The notes under the pieces: model-generated
Database searches by the model: none
What the model saw: the letters and a program-made list of their open reading frames with translations, nothing else
What the model was told of the DNA's origin: nothing
In this document: positions 11,241 to 23,171 of the stretch, piece by piece
Position numbering within the stretch: the first letter of the stretch is position 1
Layout of the letters: every line of letters starts with the position of its first letter
Position numbers and translations under genes: made by a program
NCBI RefSeq assembly: GCF_030272615.1
Contig: NC_081409.1
Location: 21,208,260 to 21,268,259 of the forward strand
Direction of reading: 5' to 3'
DNA length: 60,000 bases
Source of the DNA: Cryptomeria japonica
Taxonomy: Eukaryota > Streptophyta > Pinopsida > Cupressales > Cupressaceae

Positions 11241-12502
11241 AAGCCAATTTTCACTTGGAGGACTTTACATTCAAAAGAGGAGATGAATCCACTAGATCCA
11301 ATCCTAAATGATACAAGGACTGAATACTAAGTAGATTGATTGTGTTTGGAATGTATTTGACCCTCTTTTGTAAGATGAAAACGTAAAGTGTTGAAATTGA
11401 AGACAAAATAAGCAAAAACAGTGAGCTACAGATTCAGAATTTCGTTGTGCACCTAGATATGAGAAGTATGAAATGATTTGGAGCTGCTCTATGAAGTCTA
11501 CCAAAAGTTGCAAGGGCCATGTGTTCAGACTAGGTTTCCCTCCTATCGGTCTTCTGAACTTTCCGTACGTTGATAAAGATTAATTCCATAAGTACAGTTG
11601 TGCACCTACTTCCATCACACAGAAAGAAGAAAAGGGGTTGGGAATAGATGTTTTCCTAAGTCAAACCCTGGTTTGGAATCAACCTTGAATGGAATATTGC
11701 AAATATTGAAGTAAATAATGAAAAGATATACCTTAGATCTACAATGACTGATAATGATTCTTTGCTTCTTGAATATAATCATATATATTGTATGAAATGG
11801 CATGAATATGACAAAACCCTAACACACACATGTTTGAAAATGAATGATGCAATGTTTCTCCAATGGATAGATGAAGAATATGCACCGTTGAATAATGCTT
11901 GATGATGAATGCTTGAATGTAGTCTCCTTGCCTTATGATCATCTCCACCTTATTGCATTCTATGCCAATACTTGCATGTTGTCAAACATATTAATTTTTT
12001 TACATAGGCCAACATGGGGAAAATTTTCCCACTCAAATTTGAGATAGGGCTAAGGGTTCAAATTAGGGCCCAAATGAGGAGGACCATGGCGTGGTGCCAT
12101 GGTCTTGATGAGGACCAAGGCACCACACCCTGGTCCTACCCTAATTTAGGGAAAGGACAAGGGGTCCCAGCAAGGTAAAGTGTGAAAATATAATGTTTAT
12201 TGCATGGGGGACGCATAAATAGGTCTAGATCAAGCGTGAAGATGAGAACACTAAGGTGAGGGCCCCAAATGTAGTCAAAATTGCAAGGGGTAGACTTTTA
12301 GGATGCTACACTTTCTATAATAATCATTAGCTTGATATGTTCGATTTTGAATGAATATCTATAATGAAACAATCATTATAAGGAGTTGGGTTACTTGTGC
12401 AAATCAATTATTGGATTTTTCCATACGTTGATTCAACCATGATTGAAATACACAATACAACTAAATATCAACTATTTAATGAAATGTCCATGTAATACTC
12501 CT
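11241..12502. other. Unassigned DNA between two retrotransposons
   Basis: No gene is recognisable. A GACCATGG/CCATGGTC inverted pair sits at about 12082-12104 in a locally GC-richer stretch (12020-12180). The rest is AT-rich without repeats I can place. Confidence 0.45.
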
Positions 12503-13938
12503 TGTATGCTGGAAATGTGGGATCAATCTGCGAGAGGAAAAAACAATTCAAACACACACATGAAACATTGCATTAGAGATTAGAAATCCAAATAAAGCAA
12601 ATTAAATGAATCTAAACTCTTTAAAATCATTCCATGTTCCTCTATCTCCAAGGATCTTCAAGATTCAAGATGGCTCTCAGCTTGGAAGAGCACTTGATTC
12701 TTTAAGATGACAACCTAAAGAAAGAGATTTAAATGATTCTAAGATCTCAATGGAATGCAACCAAGATCCTAGTGACGATTTAGATATGAAACTAGATGAT
12801 GATAGGATGCAAGATACAGATATGAAGCTTAAACTAGTATGAAAATGATACTAAGATGAAGCTAACATGATATGAGATTAACATGATATATCTAAGATTA
12901 TAATGCTATCAAAATGATCTAAAATGTTATTCTATCAAAGAGAGATAATATGCTTAATGTTATGAGACTATAAGTTTGATGCACAAAGACTTGATTTTTT
13001 TTAAGAAGGAATGGGCTCTATTTATAGGGAAACTAGGGAAATAGAGGGTTGAGATTGAATAATCTCAACAAGGGCTAGGATTGAAAGTTATCAATCCATG
13101 TTAACAATTCTCACCAATGAAATGGTGACAGTTGTCAACAAGGGGTTGCTTGAGATGAGATGAAAGAAGCATTAAATTCTTGAGAAGACATGAAGGTTAC
13201 CTTAGGAGGTAAGGTTAAGGTTAGGCTAGGGTCATCCATTAAATAAAGTTTTTATCCAAGGGGTAAAAATCTTGTGAAAAGGTTAATGGGATAACCAAGG
13301 GTAAAGCCATGAGTGCCTGATGAGACCCCTAGGTTAGATGAAGGTTGAGTTAGGCAAAAAGTCTCTAACCATGCCAAAAGGGTGAGTTAACCATTAATGG
13401 TTTGGAAGACTTTGGTGACAAATTTGTAAGAGTCCTTCCGGATTTGCGGGAACTCAACAAGTTAGCTTGTTGAACACATAAAGGCTTTATTGCTTTTGGA
13501 AGACTTTCCTCCAAATTTGAGAAGTGACATCCTCAAATTTAGGGAAAGGGGATGATTGAAGGGTTTAGGTCAATTGATTAGGATTAGATGAGTTCTAGAA
13601 GAATCTAGAAAGTGGTTTTAGGAGGCAAGTGGGAGATGTAGGAAAATGCAACTGGGGGATTTTTAAATAAATTTAGATTTACTTAAATGCAAATGAGATT
13701 TTAATTAAATGTAGATTTAATTAAAATGGGAAAGGAGATAAATTGATATTTTTAATTAAATGTGAATCTAATTAAAATGGCTAGAGGGGGGAGTATTTAA
13801 TTAAATGTGAATTAATTAAATGTCTTAGATAGAAGAAGGGTATATTAATTAAATCTTAATTTAATTAATTGGAAGAATTAAGAATAATTAAATGAATAAA
13901 ATTCACTTAATTCATTGTGCAACTTTTAGGTGTCTACA
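12503..13938 (-). repeat. 3' LTR of the LARD-like element, 1436 bp
   Basis: The plus strand runs from TGTATGCTGG to GGTGTCTACA; TGTA/TACA are the inverted ends. The U3 side (13650-13930) is made of ATTTAATTAAAT repeats. Left flank CTCCT (12498-12502) is the candidate target duplication; its partner was lost with the broken right end. Confidence 0.87.
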
Positions 13939-13953
13939 TTTTGCCCCTCTTTG
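13939..13953 (-). other. Polypurine tract of the LARD-like element
   Basis: TTTTGCCCCTCTTTG on the plus strand gives CAAAGAGGGGCAAAA on the minus strand directly before the LTR start TGTAGACACC. The identical tract occurs on the plus strand at 49560-49574. Confidence 0.85.
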
Positions 13954-14349
13954 AGTTAACATGTAACCACATGTTGATTCAAAGAAAATTTGTCAGATAT
14001 GCTGTCAAAATTTGATCGATATGATGTTATGGATATGAAAAATTGATTTGATATGAAAAGTCGATATGATTCCCTAGATTTGATGAACAATATTGATGGT
14101 GCCCCAGATATGAAGAATTGATTTGATATGAAACTAATATCGATATGAAAATGTTATGAAATTGATGTCGATATTTGATATGATAATGCTCACTCGGGAG
14201 ATCATTCATGCACAAAAGGCATGAATGATCTCTCGAAAGAAGAAGAATGCTATTTGAAAGATAGAAGAGTGGATAGCGATGACATGCATGGGTTTGATAA
14301 GATTGATTAGATTGATTGGATTGAGATTAAGATTGATTAGATTGAGATC

Positions 14350-14640
14350 AATTTTGGTTTCAGGTATGACACCTCCTGTATAAGACATGGATGATTGAAA
14401 CGTCTGGTTTCAGGAATGATACTTGCCTGTTTAAGACAAAGATGATCGAAGCGTCTATTTTTAGGAATGATACCACCTATATAAGACATGAATGATCGAA
14501 GCGTCTAGTTTAGGAATGATATATCATGTATAAGAGCTAGTCAAAACGTCTGGTTTCAGGAGTGATATATCCTGTATAAGAGCTGATCAAAACATCTAGT
14601 TTTAGGAATGATATATCTTGTATAATACTTGATAGATGAT
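14350..14640. repeat. About 50-bp tandem repeat, six degenerate copies
   Basis: The phrase GGTTTCAGGAATGATA and variants recurs at about 14356, 14406, 14457, 14507, 14551 and 14598, each followed by CTGTATAAGA. Spacing is 44-51 bp. Confidence 0.8.
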
Positions 14641-15859
14641 AGTTGGAAGAATGATGACGATATGTAAGTGAAGGAAGATTCCATGATGATGCGATAGATA
14701 TACATTTGAGGGATGCAATGGTGAATGTGACTATATGATGATGATGAAATGAGTGAGAATGTGATGATGTATTGCATTGATGACTTTGATTTATGAGATG
14801 ATAATGTTGTGAGATGTTCATGATAATGATAATGATAATGAAATGATACTAATGCAAGATTAAAATGATATGCAACCTAATGCAAGATTAAGATGATAAT
14901 GATGTGCAACTAATGCAAAGCTTAATATGCATTATCGTTCTCAATGTTGCCATCTATTTTGATCAAAGTGTCAGTGCTTCCTTTGTTTTCATCATTGAGC
15001 CTTGATTTGTTAAAATTTAATACAAGCATCATGGTGTAATTAAACCATAATGACCTGAGTATAACCTACATGGATTTTGATATTGCAAGACGACACAAGC
15101 GTAGAGGTATAATTTTACCAAGACAGCCCGAGTGTTGCTTGCGTAAATAGACAAGAGTTAACCTTTGTCCCATACAAATCCGAAATTTCCTTAGCGATAT
15201 GCCACCTGATTGCTTCATAGGACAAATTTGCAAGGTAAAAGACTTCACTCATAGATAGAAGACAAATAAAACATCACATTCCTTCCTTGCTTCTCCAGTC
15301 GTAAGACATCCTAGAGGTGGTCAGGAGATATGATAAGCAAAAATTAACAACCATAAGTAAGCATGCATGCTATTTGGAATGTATTCTTGTCAAATAAAAC
15401 ATCTTGCAAAAAGATCTTTGTTTAGTTGAAATCAGTTTAAGTCTGTGATGTCTAGCCTTCTTGCATTGTCGTTTGTCATTTGTTGGTTGTTCCAATCCTT
15501 GTTGTCTTGCTACGTTTTTGGTCTGATGTTGAAAACCCTGAAGACAAAATGCCCCTAGTGAGGTCAGGATTTTGCCCCTTGTTGTTGATACTACTTCGAT
15601 ATGGATATGTACACTGATCACCAAGCCATGGTGGTATACAATTTGGATAAATGATTCAGATAAACCAAGGACAGTGACTACGCTAAGTATGTCCAGGATT
15701 GATAAGCATTTGTGAATTTCTGGTGATGTCTTAGATGGGTGGATATGATATGTAAAATATGATTTGTGAAACATGTACTTCCATCAATTGATAAAGATAA
15801 GGCTAACTAGAACAAAATCAAGTAGTCATACTAATCTATGCCATCATTTTGATTTGTTA

Positions 15860-16150
15860 GATGATTGATAAGAATGTCTGGTTTCAAGGAGTGAGTACCC
15901 CATATAAGACCGATCTGTCTGGTTCCAAGTGTACCTATCCCTGTATAAGACATGTTGATGTTGATGTTGATAGATTTTGATAGATGGATTGATTATCAAG
16001 ACTCGATGATTGATAGGAATGTCTGGTTTCAAAGAGTGAGTACCCTGAATAAAACCGATCTGTCTGGTTTCGAGTGTACCTATCCATGTATAAGACATGT
16101 TGATGTTGATGTTGATTTCGAGTGATGAATTGATTAACAAGACATGTGAT
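15860..16150. repeat. 145-bp tandem duplication related to the 14.4-kb array
   Basis: AATGTCTGGTTTCAA recurs at 15873 and 16018, exactly 145 bp apart, and both units end in TAAGACATGTTGATGTTGAT. The GTCTGGTTTC...TATAAGA core links it to the array at 14350-14640. Confidence 0.83.
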
Positions 16151-16500
16151 TAGTTTTATTGCATACTTTGAGATTTTTCATGTTGTTGATTTGATTTGAT
16201 GGGCCATGCGTTCATGCTTTGATTTTCAATTTTATTATTTTTTTTATTTTTAGTTTTTGGATATTTTGATTTTTTTTTAGTTTTCGGATTAGAAGAAAGA
16301 TGTATTTGGTTGCCCCAAAGTATAGAAAGACAAGGAATATTATGAATGGATGACTGAACCATTGAGGAGAAAATGGATAGGAGAAAGATAAAGGCAGCTT
16401 ATGAGGAGACACGTCAAGAGCTTTTTGAAATCATGTTTTTGTCCTTAGTTTTGATCAAGATCAAGGATGGAAAATGGGATATGGATGGAGATAGGATATG

Positions 16501-16720
16501 GATAGCACTAGATGATGGAATCTATGAATAGATAGGATAAGGGATATGGATAAAGTGAAGAAATATTATAGATAGCACTCGATGATAGAAGCAATGAATA
16601 GATATGATAGATGGTATGGATAAAGTGAAGCAAGATTGTAGATAGCACTAGATGATAGAAGCAACAAATAGATAGGATAAGGGATATGGATGAGGTGAAG
16701 TAAGATTGTAGATAATGATG
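16501..16720. repeat. 70-bp tandem repeat, three copies
   Basis: GATAGCACT begins units at 16501, 16571 and 16641, with a partial unit from 16711. Each unit contains GATATGGATAAAGTGAAG or a close variant. Confidence 0.85.
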
Positions 16721-17971
16721 AAGTTAGATAGGGTAATGGATATTGGAGGAAGGATAATGGGAGATATGGTAGGAAGAATAGAGTGGATGAACTTTGCCCC
16801 CAAGCATAGAGGTTTCCTTTTGCAAAGAGGTGATATGTAACATTGTTACAGTATTTAGCACCATCTGAATAAGTTTTCCTGAACTTTTCAAAGATAGAGA
16901 CCCAACCCACACTTAGAACCTCCGAAAAAATTAAACTGAACATATCTAGCAACTAGGAATCTTACTCAAAAGGGAAGAAGAATCCCAAATTGGATCAAGG
17001 TTTTTAGTCTTTGATTACCCATGTGTGTGCAAGTGGGTTCATTCTGGCTCATATAATCATTGTAATCTTCATAATCCAACATGGCTAGCTACATGAGTTA
17101 CCCTGACTTCAAAAGCATCATGTATAGAACCTCGCTACCAGCGAGCATCCATAGACCCAACGAGTTTATCATTGTAATATCACAAATATTGCTCCATAGC
17201 CAGCCAAGCATCCATAGCCTCGATGGAGTTACTTGCATGTACCCATAGCCAAGCATTTTGATATTGTTTTTTTATTGTATTTCCTTGATATTTCTTTTCT
17301 TGCTCATGCTTTTGATATTTCTTTTTGCTTTTTATTTTTCTTGCATTGGCTTGTAAGTGATGAAACTTACATGGGTCTGATAATTATAGTGGTGTTGAAG
17401 CAAGATTTTAGATTTTTCACTAGCCATGTACTCGACTAAGATATCACAATGATTTAGAGAAATTGATTAAGCTTATGAGATATAGTAATCAAAAGATATC
17501 AGTACCAAGATACGATAAGTAGTTCTTTTCTGGATTGAGTGTGTATCCTAACCAAAAGAAAATGTTAAAGAGGAACAACCTCAAATTCTGAAGCATTTCA
17601 TGAATAGATATCTAGGAAAAGGACTAAACATGAGATTCGAGCATGGGCAAGCGTGTGACAAAATGACACAAACCCCTATTTCATAGATGAAGGATTTATG
17701 TAAAGGATTGAATGAAAGGGATGGAAGGATAGAAAAAGAGGTGTTGGATAATAGATAGAATATTTGAAGATTTATGTGAGGATAGATGGAAATGTATTCA
17801 AGATGAGTGTTGGTACACAATTTGAGAAGTGATGAAGAGATGGAGGAAAATTGAATTTTGGGACATAAGGACCCAAAATAGATAAAGGAAATGATGGAAG
17901 AATAGTTTTGGAAAGATGTTTAGATATAGGGTTGAAAGAAGTTCAAATATGTGTTCCTTTGTTGATCTTTC

Positions 17972-18715
17972 TTATGGATCATTTAAGGTAATGGATTGGT
18001 GGATGGATGGAGGTAAGGACCCATGATGGATGGAAGGGATGGAGAGTTTGACATTGGAATGAAAGGAGCTAAGATAGATTTGGAGGAAGAAGAGTTTGAC
18101 TTTGGAATGAAAGGACCTTAAGTTAGATTTGGAGGATGAAAAGTTTGACTTTGGAATGAAAGGACCTAAAATGGATTTGGAGGATGAAGAGATTACTTGA
18201 TCTTGATCTTGGCTTGGAGTAGGATCATTTGAGTTTCTGCTTTTCTCTTGATTTTGAATTGGAATACTGAAGGAGATGGAAGGGATATCATGCTCTTGCT
18301 TAGGAGGTGGATGTTGAATGGGACTCTGCTCTTGAGATAAAAGGGGATCATCATGGATGGAATACCAAAATTTTAGGGGATCATCATAAGATCCTTGATA
18401 GGTGGGATCTTGATCAAAAATTGGATTAGATTGGAGAGCCATGATATCTTGATCTTGATTTAGGTTAGGACTCATTTCCTTTGATTGAGTTTCCTTTTTC
18501 TCAGTTTGATGATGAATGGTCATACAAATTATCAAAGTTGATGTTTTTGATAGGTTGATGTAGAGAAATTTACTGCTTTTGATAAGGACCCTAGGACTAT
18601 GTTGTCTGTTGTTTAACTTAGTCTTTTGATGAAGACTTTTTCTTCTCAAAATGTGGTGAGTGGTCATACACAAATGATCAATGGTTGATGTTGATGTTGG
18701 ATTTGGATACTTCAT
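17972..18715 (-). CDS. Unrecognised 247-codon open frame in the LARD-like element
   Basis: This is the longest open frame in the element and lies on its sense strand. The product is rich in Ser, Gln, Pro and Asp. Residues 90-165 have repeated short PxxQDQD-type stretches, and the carboxyl part (about 175-225) is a three-fold repeat of Ser-Lys-rich segments encoded by the 49-bp DNA array at 18045-18191. I see no zinc knuckle, protease motif or polymerase motif. It sits between the PBS and PPT, so it could be the remnant of an element protein, or an accidental frame held open by a repeat whose period is near a multiple of three. I do not assign a function. Confidence 0.3.
   Translation of the reverse strand: MKYPNPTSTSTIDHLCMTTHHILRRKSLHQKTKLNNRQHSPRVLIKSSKFLYINLSKTSTLIICMTIHHQTEKKETQSKEMSPNLNQDQDIMALQSNPIFDQDPTYQGSYDDPLKFWYSIHDDPLLSQEQSPIQHPPPKQEHDIPSISFSIPIQNQEKSRNSNDPTPSQDQDQVISSSSKSILGPFIPKSNFSSSKSNLRSFHSKVKLFFLQIYLSSFHSNVKLSIPSIHHGSLPPSIHQSITLNDP
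18045..18191. repeat. 48-49-bp tandem repeat, three copies
   Basis: AGTTTGACTTTGGAATGAAAGG (given here in short form AGTTTGAC) starts units at 18045, 18093 and 18142; each ends in GATTTGGAGGA. Confidence 0.85.
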
Positions 18716-19770
18716 TTGAAAAACTCAAGCTTACTTTATCAAGTAGAGATTTAGTTTGATTTTCCTCCATGACAAAGTGTGTCAAATGATATGGATAAAT
18801 GTTTCTCGATATGGAAACTTGATTTGACAACTTAAGGCTTAAACTTGGTATGTTGTTTTGGTAGAAATTCGTTGGATGGTGAAACCTTGATCAATGTTAT
18901 GATACTGCCTGATTTTGTTGGATGAAGTCTTATCTTGAGCTAGTTTAAGATTTGAAAAATTTGCTCTAAGAATGCCTTGTTGAGTTTGCAATTATTTTCT
19001 CTGATGATCGGATTCGAATTTTGGCTGCTGAGTCTACTAAAGGACCTAAAAGGGTATTTGAAACTGTCAATAAAATTTTCTCAAAGTGACTAATTTGCTC
19101 TCTGTTTTTCCTAGTTGTGATCGTGCCCTAAGATAGAGACTGAATGCGCTAAAGAATATTAAAGATGTGCTATATAAATCTCTTTATGCCCTATGCTACC
19201 TCTCCTACACGCTAGTTTATACTATTTGAAAATGATTGTTCTGGATGGGCGCTAATATGTCATGTTTATGCACAATTGTTTGAGTTGAAAGCACTATGGT
19301 ATGTCTTGAATGCGCTAAGTTGATATCTGAACACGCTAAACTGATGTTGAAAAGTGCTACTGGAAATTTCACCAGAATGATACTGGTTATGCACTAATTT
19401 GACTGATGAAAGCACTAAGTTTAGGTTGAAATGCACTACTGAATGGTTGAGATGCGCTAGGATGTTGCTCCTACGCGCTAACTATCATGATTTCTTTGTT
19501 TTGATGCTTTTGTTGTGTTGAAAAATAAATTTCATGACTTGATGGATACTTCGGTTTGGATACTCAAGCTTACTAACTCAAATAGAGGGTTTGTTCAATA
19601 GGCCCCTATGACAAAGGACATTAAATGATATGGATAAAGTTTCCCGATATGGAAAATTGATTTGACTAACTTGAATACCTAGCTAGGTATTATTGTCGTT
19701 GAGATAGTTGGATGATAAATTCTTGATCACTTGGTTTGATATTCCCCTAATCTTGTTGGATGAAAGTCTT
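18715..19770. repeat. Diverged direct duplication of about 220 bp
   Basis: 18715-18930 and 19545-19770 share an ordered series of words: ACTCAAGCTTACT, then ATGATATGGATAAA, then GATATGGAAA, then TTGATTTGAC, and finally GTTGGATGAA-GTCTT. Divergence is high but the order and spacing are kept, showing an old internal duplication about 830 bp apart. Confidence 0.7.
19130..19480. repeat. Periodic GCGCTAA motif cluster
   Basis: ATGCGCTAA and near variants (CACGCTAA, GCACTAA, GCGCTAG) occur roughly every 20-30 bp, for example at 19142, 19309, 19330, 19407, 19449 and 19471. A second cluster of the same motif is at 21590-21810. Confidence 0.72.
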
Positions 19771-20879
19771 TCCTAAAGATAGTTGAAATGTTGATAACCA
19801 CCTCAAAAGATACTTTGTTGGATTTGGAAAGCTTCTCCACTTTATGATTTTTTCTTGTTTGAACTGACTTTTGAGTTTGATTGTTGGATACTTTGCAAGA
19901 TATTTTAACATTTGTGACAAGAATACATAGCACACAAGAAGAAAATGGCCATCCTAATGCTAAACATTGAGTGTATGTTCTTTTGTGGATGTGTTCAAAT
20001 CCTCGATGTTTTCACTGGTTTGATTTACAAGAAAAGACACGTTAGATAGACTCTTTATTCAAAGGTCATTGAAAATATCATAGCCCCCTAGTTTCGATGC
20101 TCCGTCAGCTCAAACAGCCTTGTCACCCCTTAGGGGGCGCTTGTTTTTATGCCTTTTGCTATAAATTAACCCAAAGTGAATTGCTTCACAATTGAGTAGT
20201 TATCTTGGGAGATATATGGTGAGTGATCTTGGGAGCGGATTCTTCCCCACCCTTGCACTATGATATTGCCAATATTTGGCGACTGACTTGGTTCAAAGTT
20301 TATAATGCTAAGGTTCTTAATCAGGCTTCCATTCAGTCTTCAGTGATAAAATCCCTCAAGAGGCTTCCCAACCTTTAGAACAAAGGCTTTACGTATCTTA
20401 AAGATACTGGGGGAAGTTTAATCACTGAGAAAAACCGTTGAAGGGGACTTTCGTCATCCTCCACTTTTGATTATAGTGGGTTGGAACACTTGGCGATAAA
20501 GTTGTTTCCCACTTAGGTCGTTCCCCTCTCACCGGCCATTAATGGCGCTCTAAAAGCAACTCGGGAGGGCAAGCCTGCTAAAGGATTTGAATACTTGAAG
20601 TAAAGAAAGCTTTTAAGAGTGGTTTGACTTTTTTGTCACCCAATTAAGGGGAGAGCATATACCTTCCACTTTCGAGACAAAGAAAACAATGGTTCTTTTT
20701 ATCCTTCAAGACAATGATTTTCTAACTTCTATTTGGAGATGTTGCTCCAAAAATCATGGTGTTCTTTTTTAATATTCATAGCAAAAAAATTTCTATCTAA
20801 GAAAGTGAAATCCTAGTCAACAAAATAAATCATGATATTGGTCAACAAAAGGAAAATCGCGAAATAAAAAACTCCTTTG

Positions 20880-21200
20880 TTTTGCACAAAAACCATAAAA
20901 GTGAGATTTTTTTATCCTTTGCAAAATGACAATGAATTCTTTTTATGCACCAAAGGAAAATGTGATTCTTTTTACCTTTTGCAAACTGAAAAAGCAAATT
21001 TGTTGTTCTTGTTAAACCCAAATGAAGTGTTTTTGCCTAATCTTGAAAGAAAGCAAAGTGTTTGATTTGTTGTTTTTTTACCTTGCAATGAGATTCTTTT
21101 TAATCCCAAAGGAAAATGTAGTTGATTTTAAGCCCAAAAGAAAGATGAGGTTCTTTTTAATCCAAAGGAAAAATGAGTTCCTTTTATCCAACATTAAAAA
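20880..21200. repeat. Degenerate repeats around TTCTTTTTA-CC-CAAAGGAAAA
   Basis: Variants of GATTCTTTTTA followed by a CAAAGGAAAATG string recur about five times at 35-60 bp spacing. Open frames here are by-products of the repeat. Confidence 0.6.
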
Positions 21201-21589
21201 GCTAGAAATAAATCACAAATCCTAATTCTAACTCCTCCAACTTGTAAGAAACTGTTAAAACCTACAAGGAAAGAAGTTAGTGAAAAATTAAAACCTTTGG
21301 TGGGCTTCCAAAAACCTAATTTCAAATCTTGGGTACAAATTTCGCAATCCTGATCTTGAAATACCCTGTAATTTGACTAAGTCTGAAATTTGGAGGATCT
21401 TCCAAAAACTAGATTTTGCATTATAACTCCTAAAGGTCCAAAACCCCTCTCAAACATCCTGACAATATATATGAAATATAACTTAAAGTATAAGTGACAT
21501 TTCCTCTTCTCAATGTTATATTTCATATATATTGTCCTTCCACAAGCCTAATTTTTTACTATGTTATATATTTTTGCTTCGAACAGCTC

Positions 21590-21810
21590 TGTGCGCTAAA
21601 CTATAGAGCAGATGCGCTAAGAAATGACTCAAAAGCGCTAAGAACAAACACCTACATGCTATTATGTGGCCCGAATGTGCTAAAACAGTTCTCCTATGCG
21701 TTTGACAAGCATACAATGGTATGCGCCAGAAAGGTTACAGAATGCGCTAAAGAATGGTCTATAAGTGCTAAACGGTACCATGGATGCGCTATAGAAAGTT
21801 CTAGATGCGC
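21590..21810. repeat. GCGCTAA motif cluster near the primer site
   Basis: At least nine copies of a TGCGCTA-like word lie in 220 bp, within 90-310 bp of the minus-strand primer site, i.e. in the transcribed leader. Spacing is about 20-27 bp. The CpG-bearing core stands out in AT-rich surroundings. Confidence 0.75.
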
Positions 21811-21875
21811 TATTATGGTATTTGGCGTGATTGTTGTCTTCTACCTGCATGAAAAATGATGTTATTTTTGGGGAT

Positions 21876-21895
21876 GAGCCCCACGGTGGGTGCCA
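21876..21895 (-). other. Primer binding site of the LARD-like element
   Basis: The minus strand reads TGGCACCCACCGTGGGGCTC, starting with the TGG that pairs with tRNA CCA and separated from the LTR by 5 bases. I do not assign the donor tRNA. Confidence 0.75.
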
Positions 21896-21900
21896 ATTAA

Positions 21901-23171
21901 TGTATGCCTGGAATGTGGTATCCGCCTGCAAGATGAGAAAATAATTCAAACACACACATGAAACATTGCATTAGAGGTTAGAAATCAAAACAAAACAAAG
22001 TTCAATGAATATAAACTCTTTAAAATCGTTCCATGTTCCTCTATCTCCAAGGATCTTCAAGATTCAAGGTGGCTCTCAACTTGGAAGAGCACTTGATTCT
22101 TTAAGATGACAACCTAAAGAACGAGATTTAAATGATTCTAAGATCTCAATGGAATGCAACCAAGGTCCTAGTGATGATTTAGATATGAAACTAGATGATG
22201 ATATAATGCAAGATATTGATATGAAGCTTAAACTAGTATGAAAATGATACTAAGATGAAGCTAACATGATATATCTAAGATTATAATGCTATCAAAATGA
22301 TCTAAAATGCTAGTCTATCAAAGAGATAATATGCTTAATGTTATGAGACTATAAGTTTGAGGTACAAAGACTTGATTTTTTTGAAGAAGGAACGAACTCT
22401 ATTTATAGGGAAAATAGGGCAATGGAGGGTTGAGATTGAATAATCTCAACAAGGGCTAAGATTTAAAGTTATCAATCCATGTTCACAATTCTTACCAATG
22501 AAATGGTGATAATTGTCAACAAGAGGTTGCTTGAGAGGAGATGAAAGAAGCATTAAATGCTTGAGAAGACATGAAGGTTACCTTAGGAGGTAAGGTTAAG
22601 GTTAGGCTAGGGTCATCCATTGGATAAAGCTTTTAACCAAGGGGTAAACTCTTATGCAAAGGTTAATGGGATAACTAAGGGTAAATCCATGAGTGCCTGA
22701 TGAGACCCCTGGGTTAGATGAAGGTCGAGTTAGGCAAAAAGTCTCTAACCATGCAAAAAGGGTGAGTTAACCATTAATGGTTTGGAAGACTTCGGGGACA
22801 AATTTGTAAGAGTCCTTCCAAATTTGGGGGAACTCAACAAGTTAGCTTGTTGAAGACATAAAGGCTTTATTGCTTTTGGAAGACTTTCCTCCAAATTTTA
22901 GAAGTGACATCCTCAAATTTAAGGAAAGAGGATGATTGAAGGGTTTAGGCCAATTGATTATGATTAGATGGGTTATAGAATAATTTAGAAAAGGGGTTTA
23001 GGAGGCAAGTGGGAGATGTAGGAAAATGCAAGTGGGGGATTTTTAAATAAATTTAGATTTATTTAAATGCAAAGGAGATTTTAATTAAATGTAGATTTAA
23101 TTAAAATGGGAATGGGGATAAATTGATATTTCTAATTAAATGTGAATTTAATTAGAATGGCTAGAGGGGGG
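21901..23171 (-). repeat. 5' LTR of the LARD-like element, broken at its outer end
   Basis: It begins TGTATGCCTGG and follows 12503-13938 closely up to GGCTAGAGGGGGG, where the other copy continues AGTATTTAATT but this one switches to chromovirus LTR. About 145 bp of the LTR are missing from the window. The two LTRs differ mainly by scattered substitutions and short indels (for example loss of 14 bp near 22265). Confidence 0.87.

Larger units (their letters stand above)
12503..23171 (-). mobile_element. Large coding-poor Gypsy-type LTR element (LARD-like)
   Basis: The LTR at 12503-13938 recurs at 21901-23171. The minus-strand PPT (AAAGAGGGGCAAAA reversed at 13939) abuts the first, and a primer site reading TGGCACCCACCGTGGGG on the minus strand lies 5 bases from the second, so 21901 is the 5' LTR side. 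The 7.96-kb interior carries tandem arrays and no recognisable gag or pol. Assignment to Gypsy rests on the PBS and PPT style, which match the Tat-like gag element at 33-48 kb, not on proteins. The 5' LTR is cut at 23171 by a chromovirus. A second copy's 3' end is at 49-51 kb on the plus strand. Confidence 0.8.

Noticed and set aside
14350-14640. CRISPR-like array
   Set aside because: Units are contiguous and degenerate with no fixed repeat and unique spacer, and the host is a plant.
20877-21225. Two Phe/Leu/Lys-rich plus-strand frames
   Set aside because: They arise from the TTCTTTTTA / CAAAGGAAAA repeats and lie antisense to the element.
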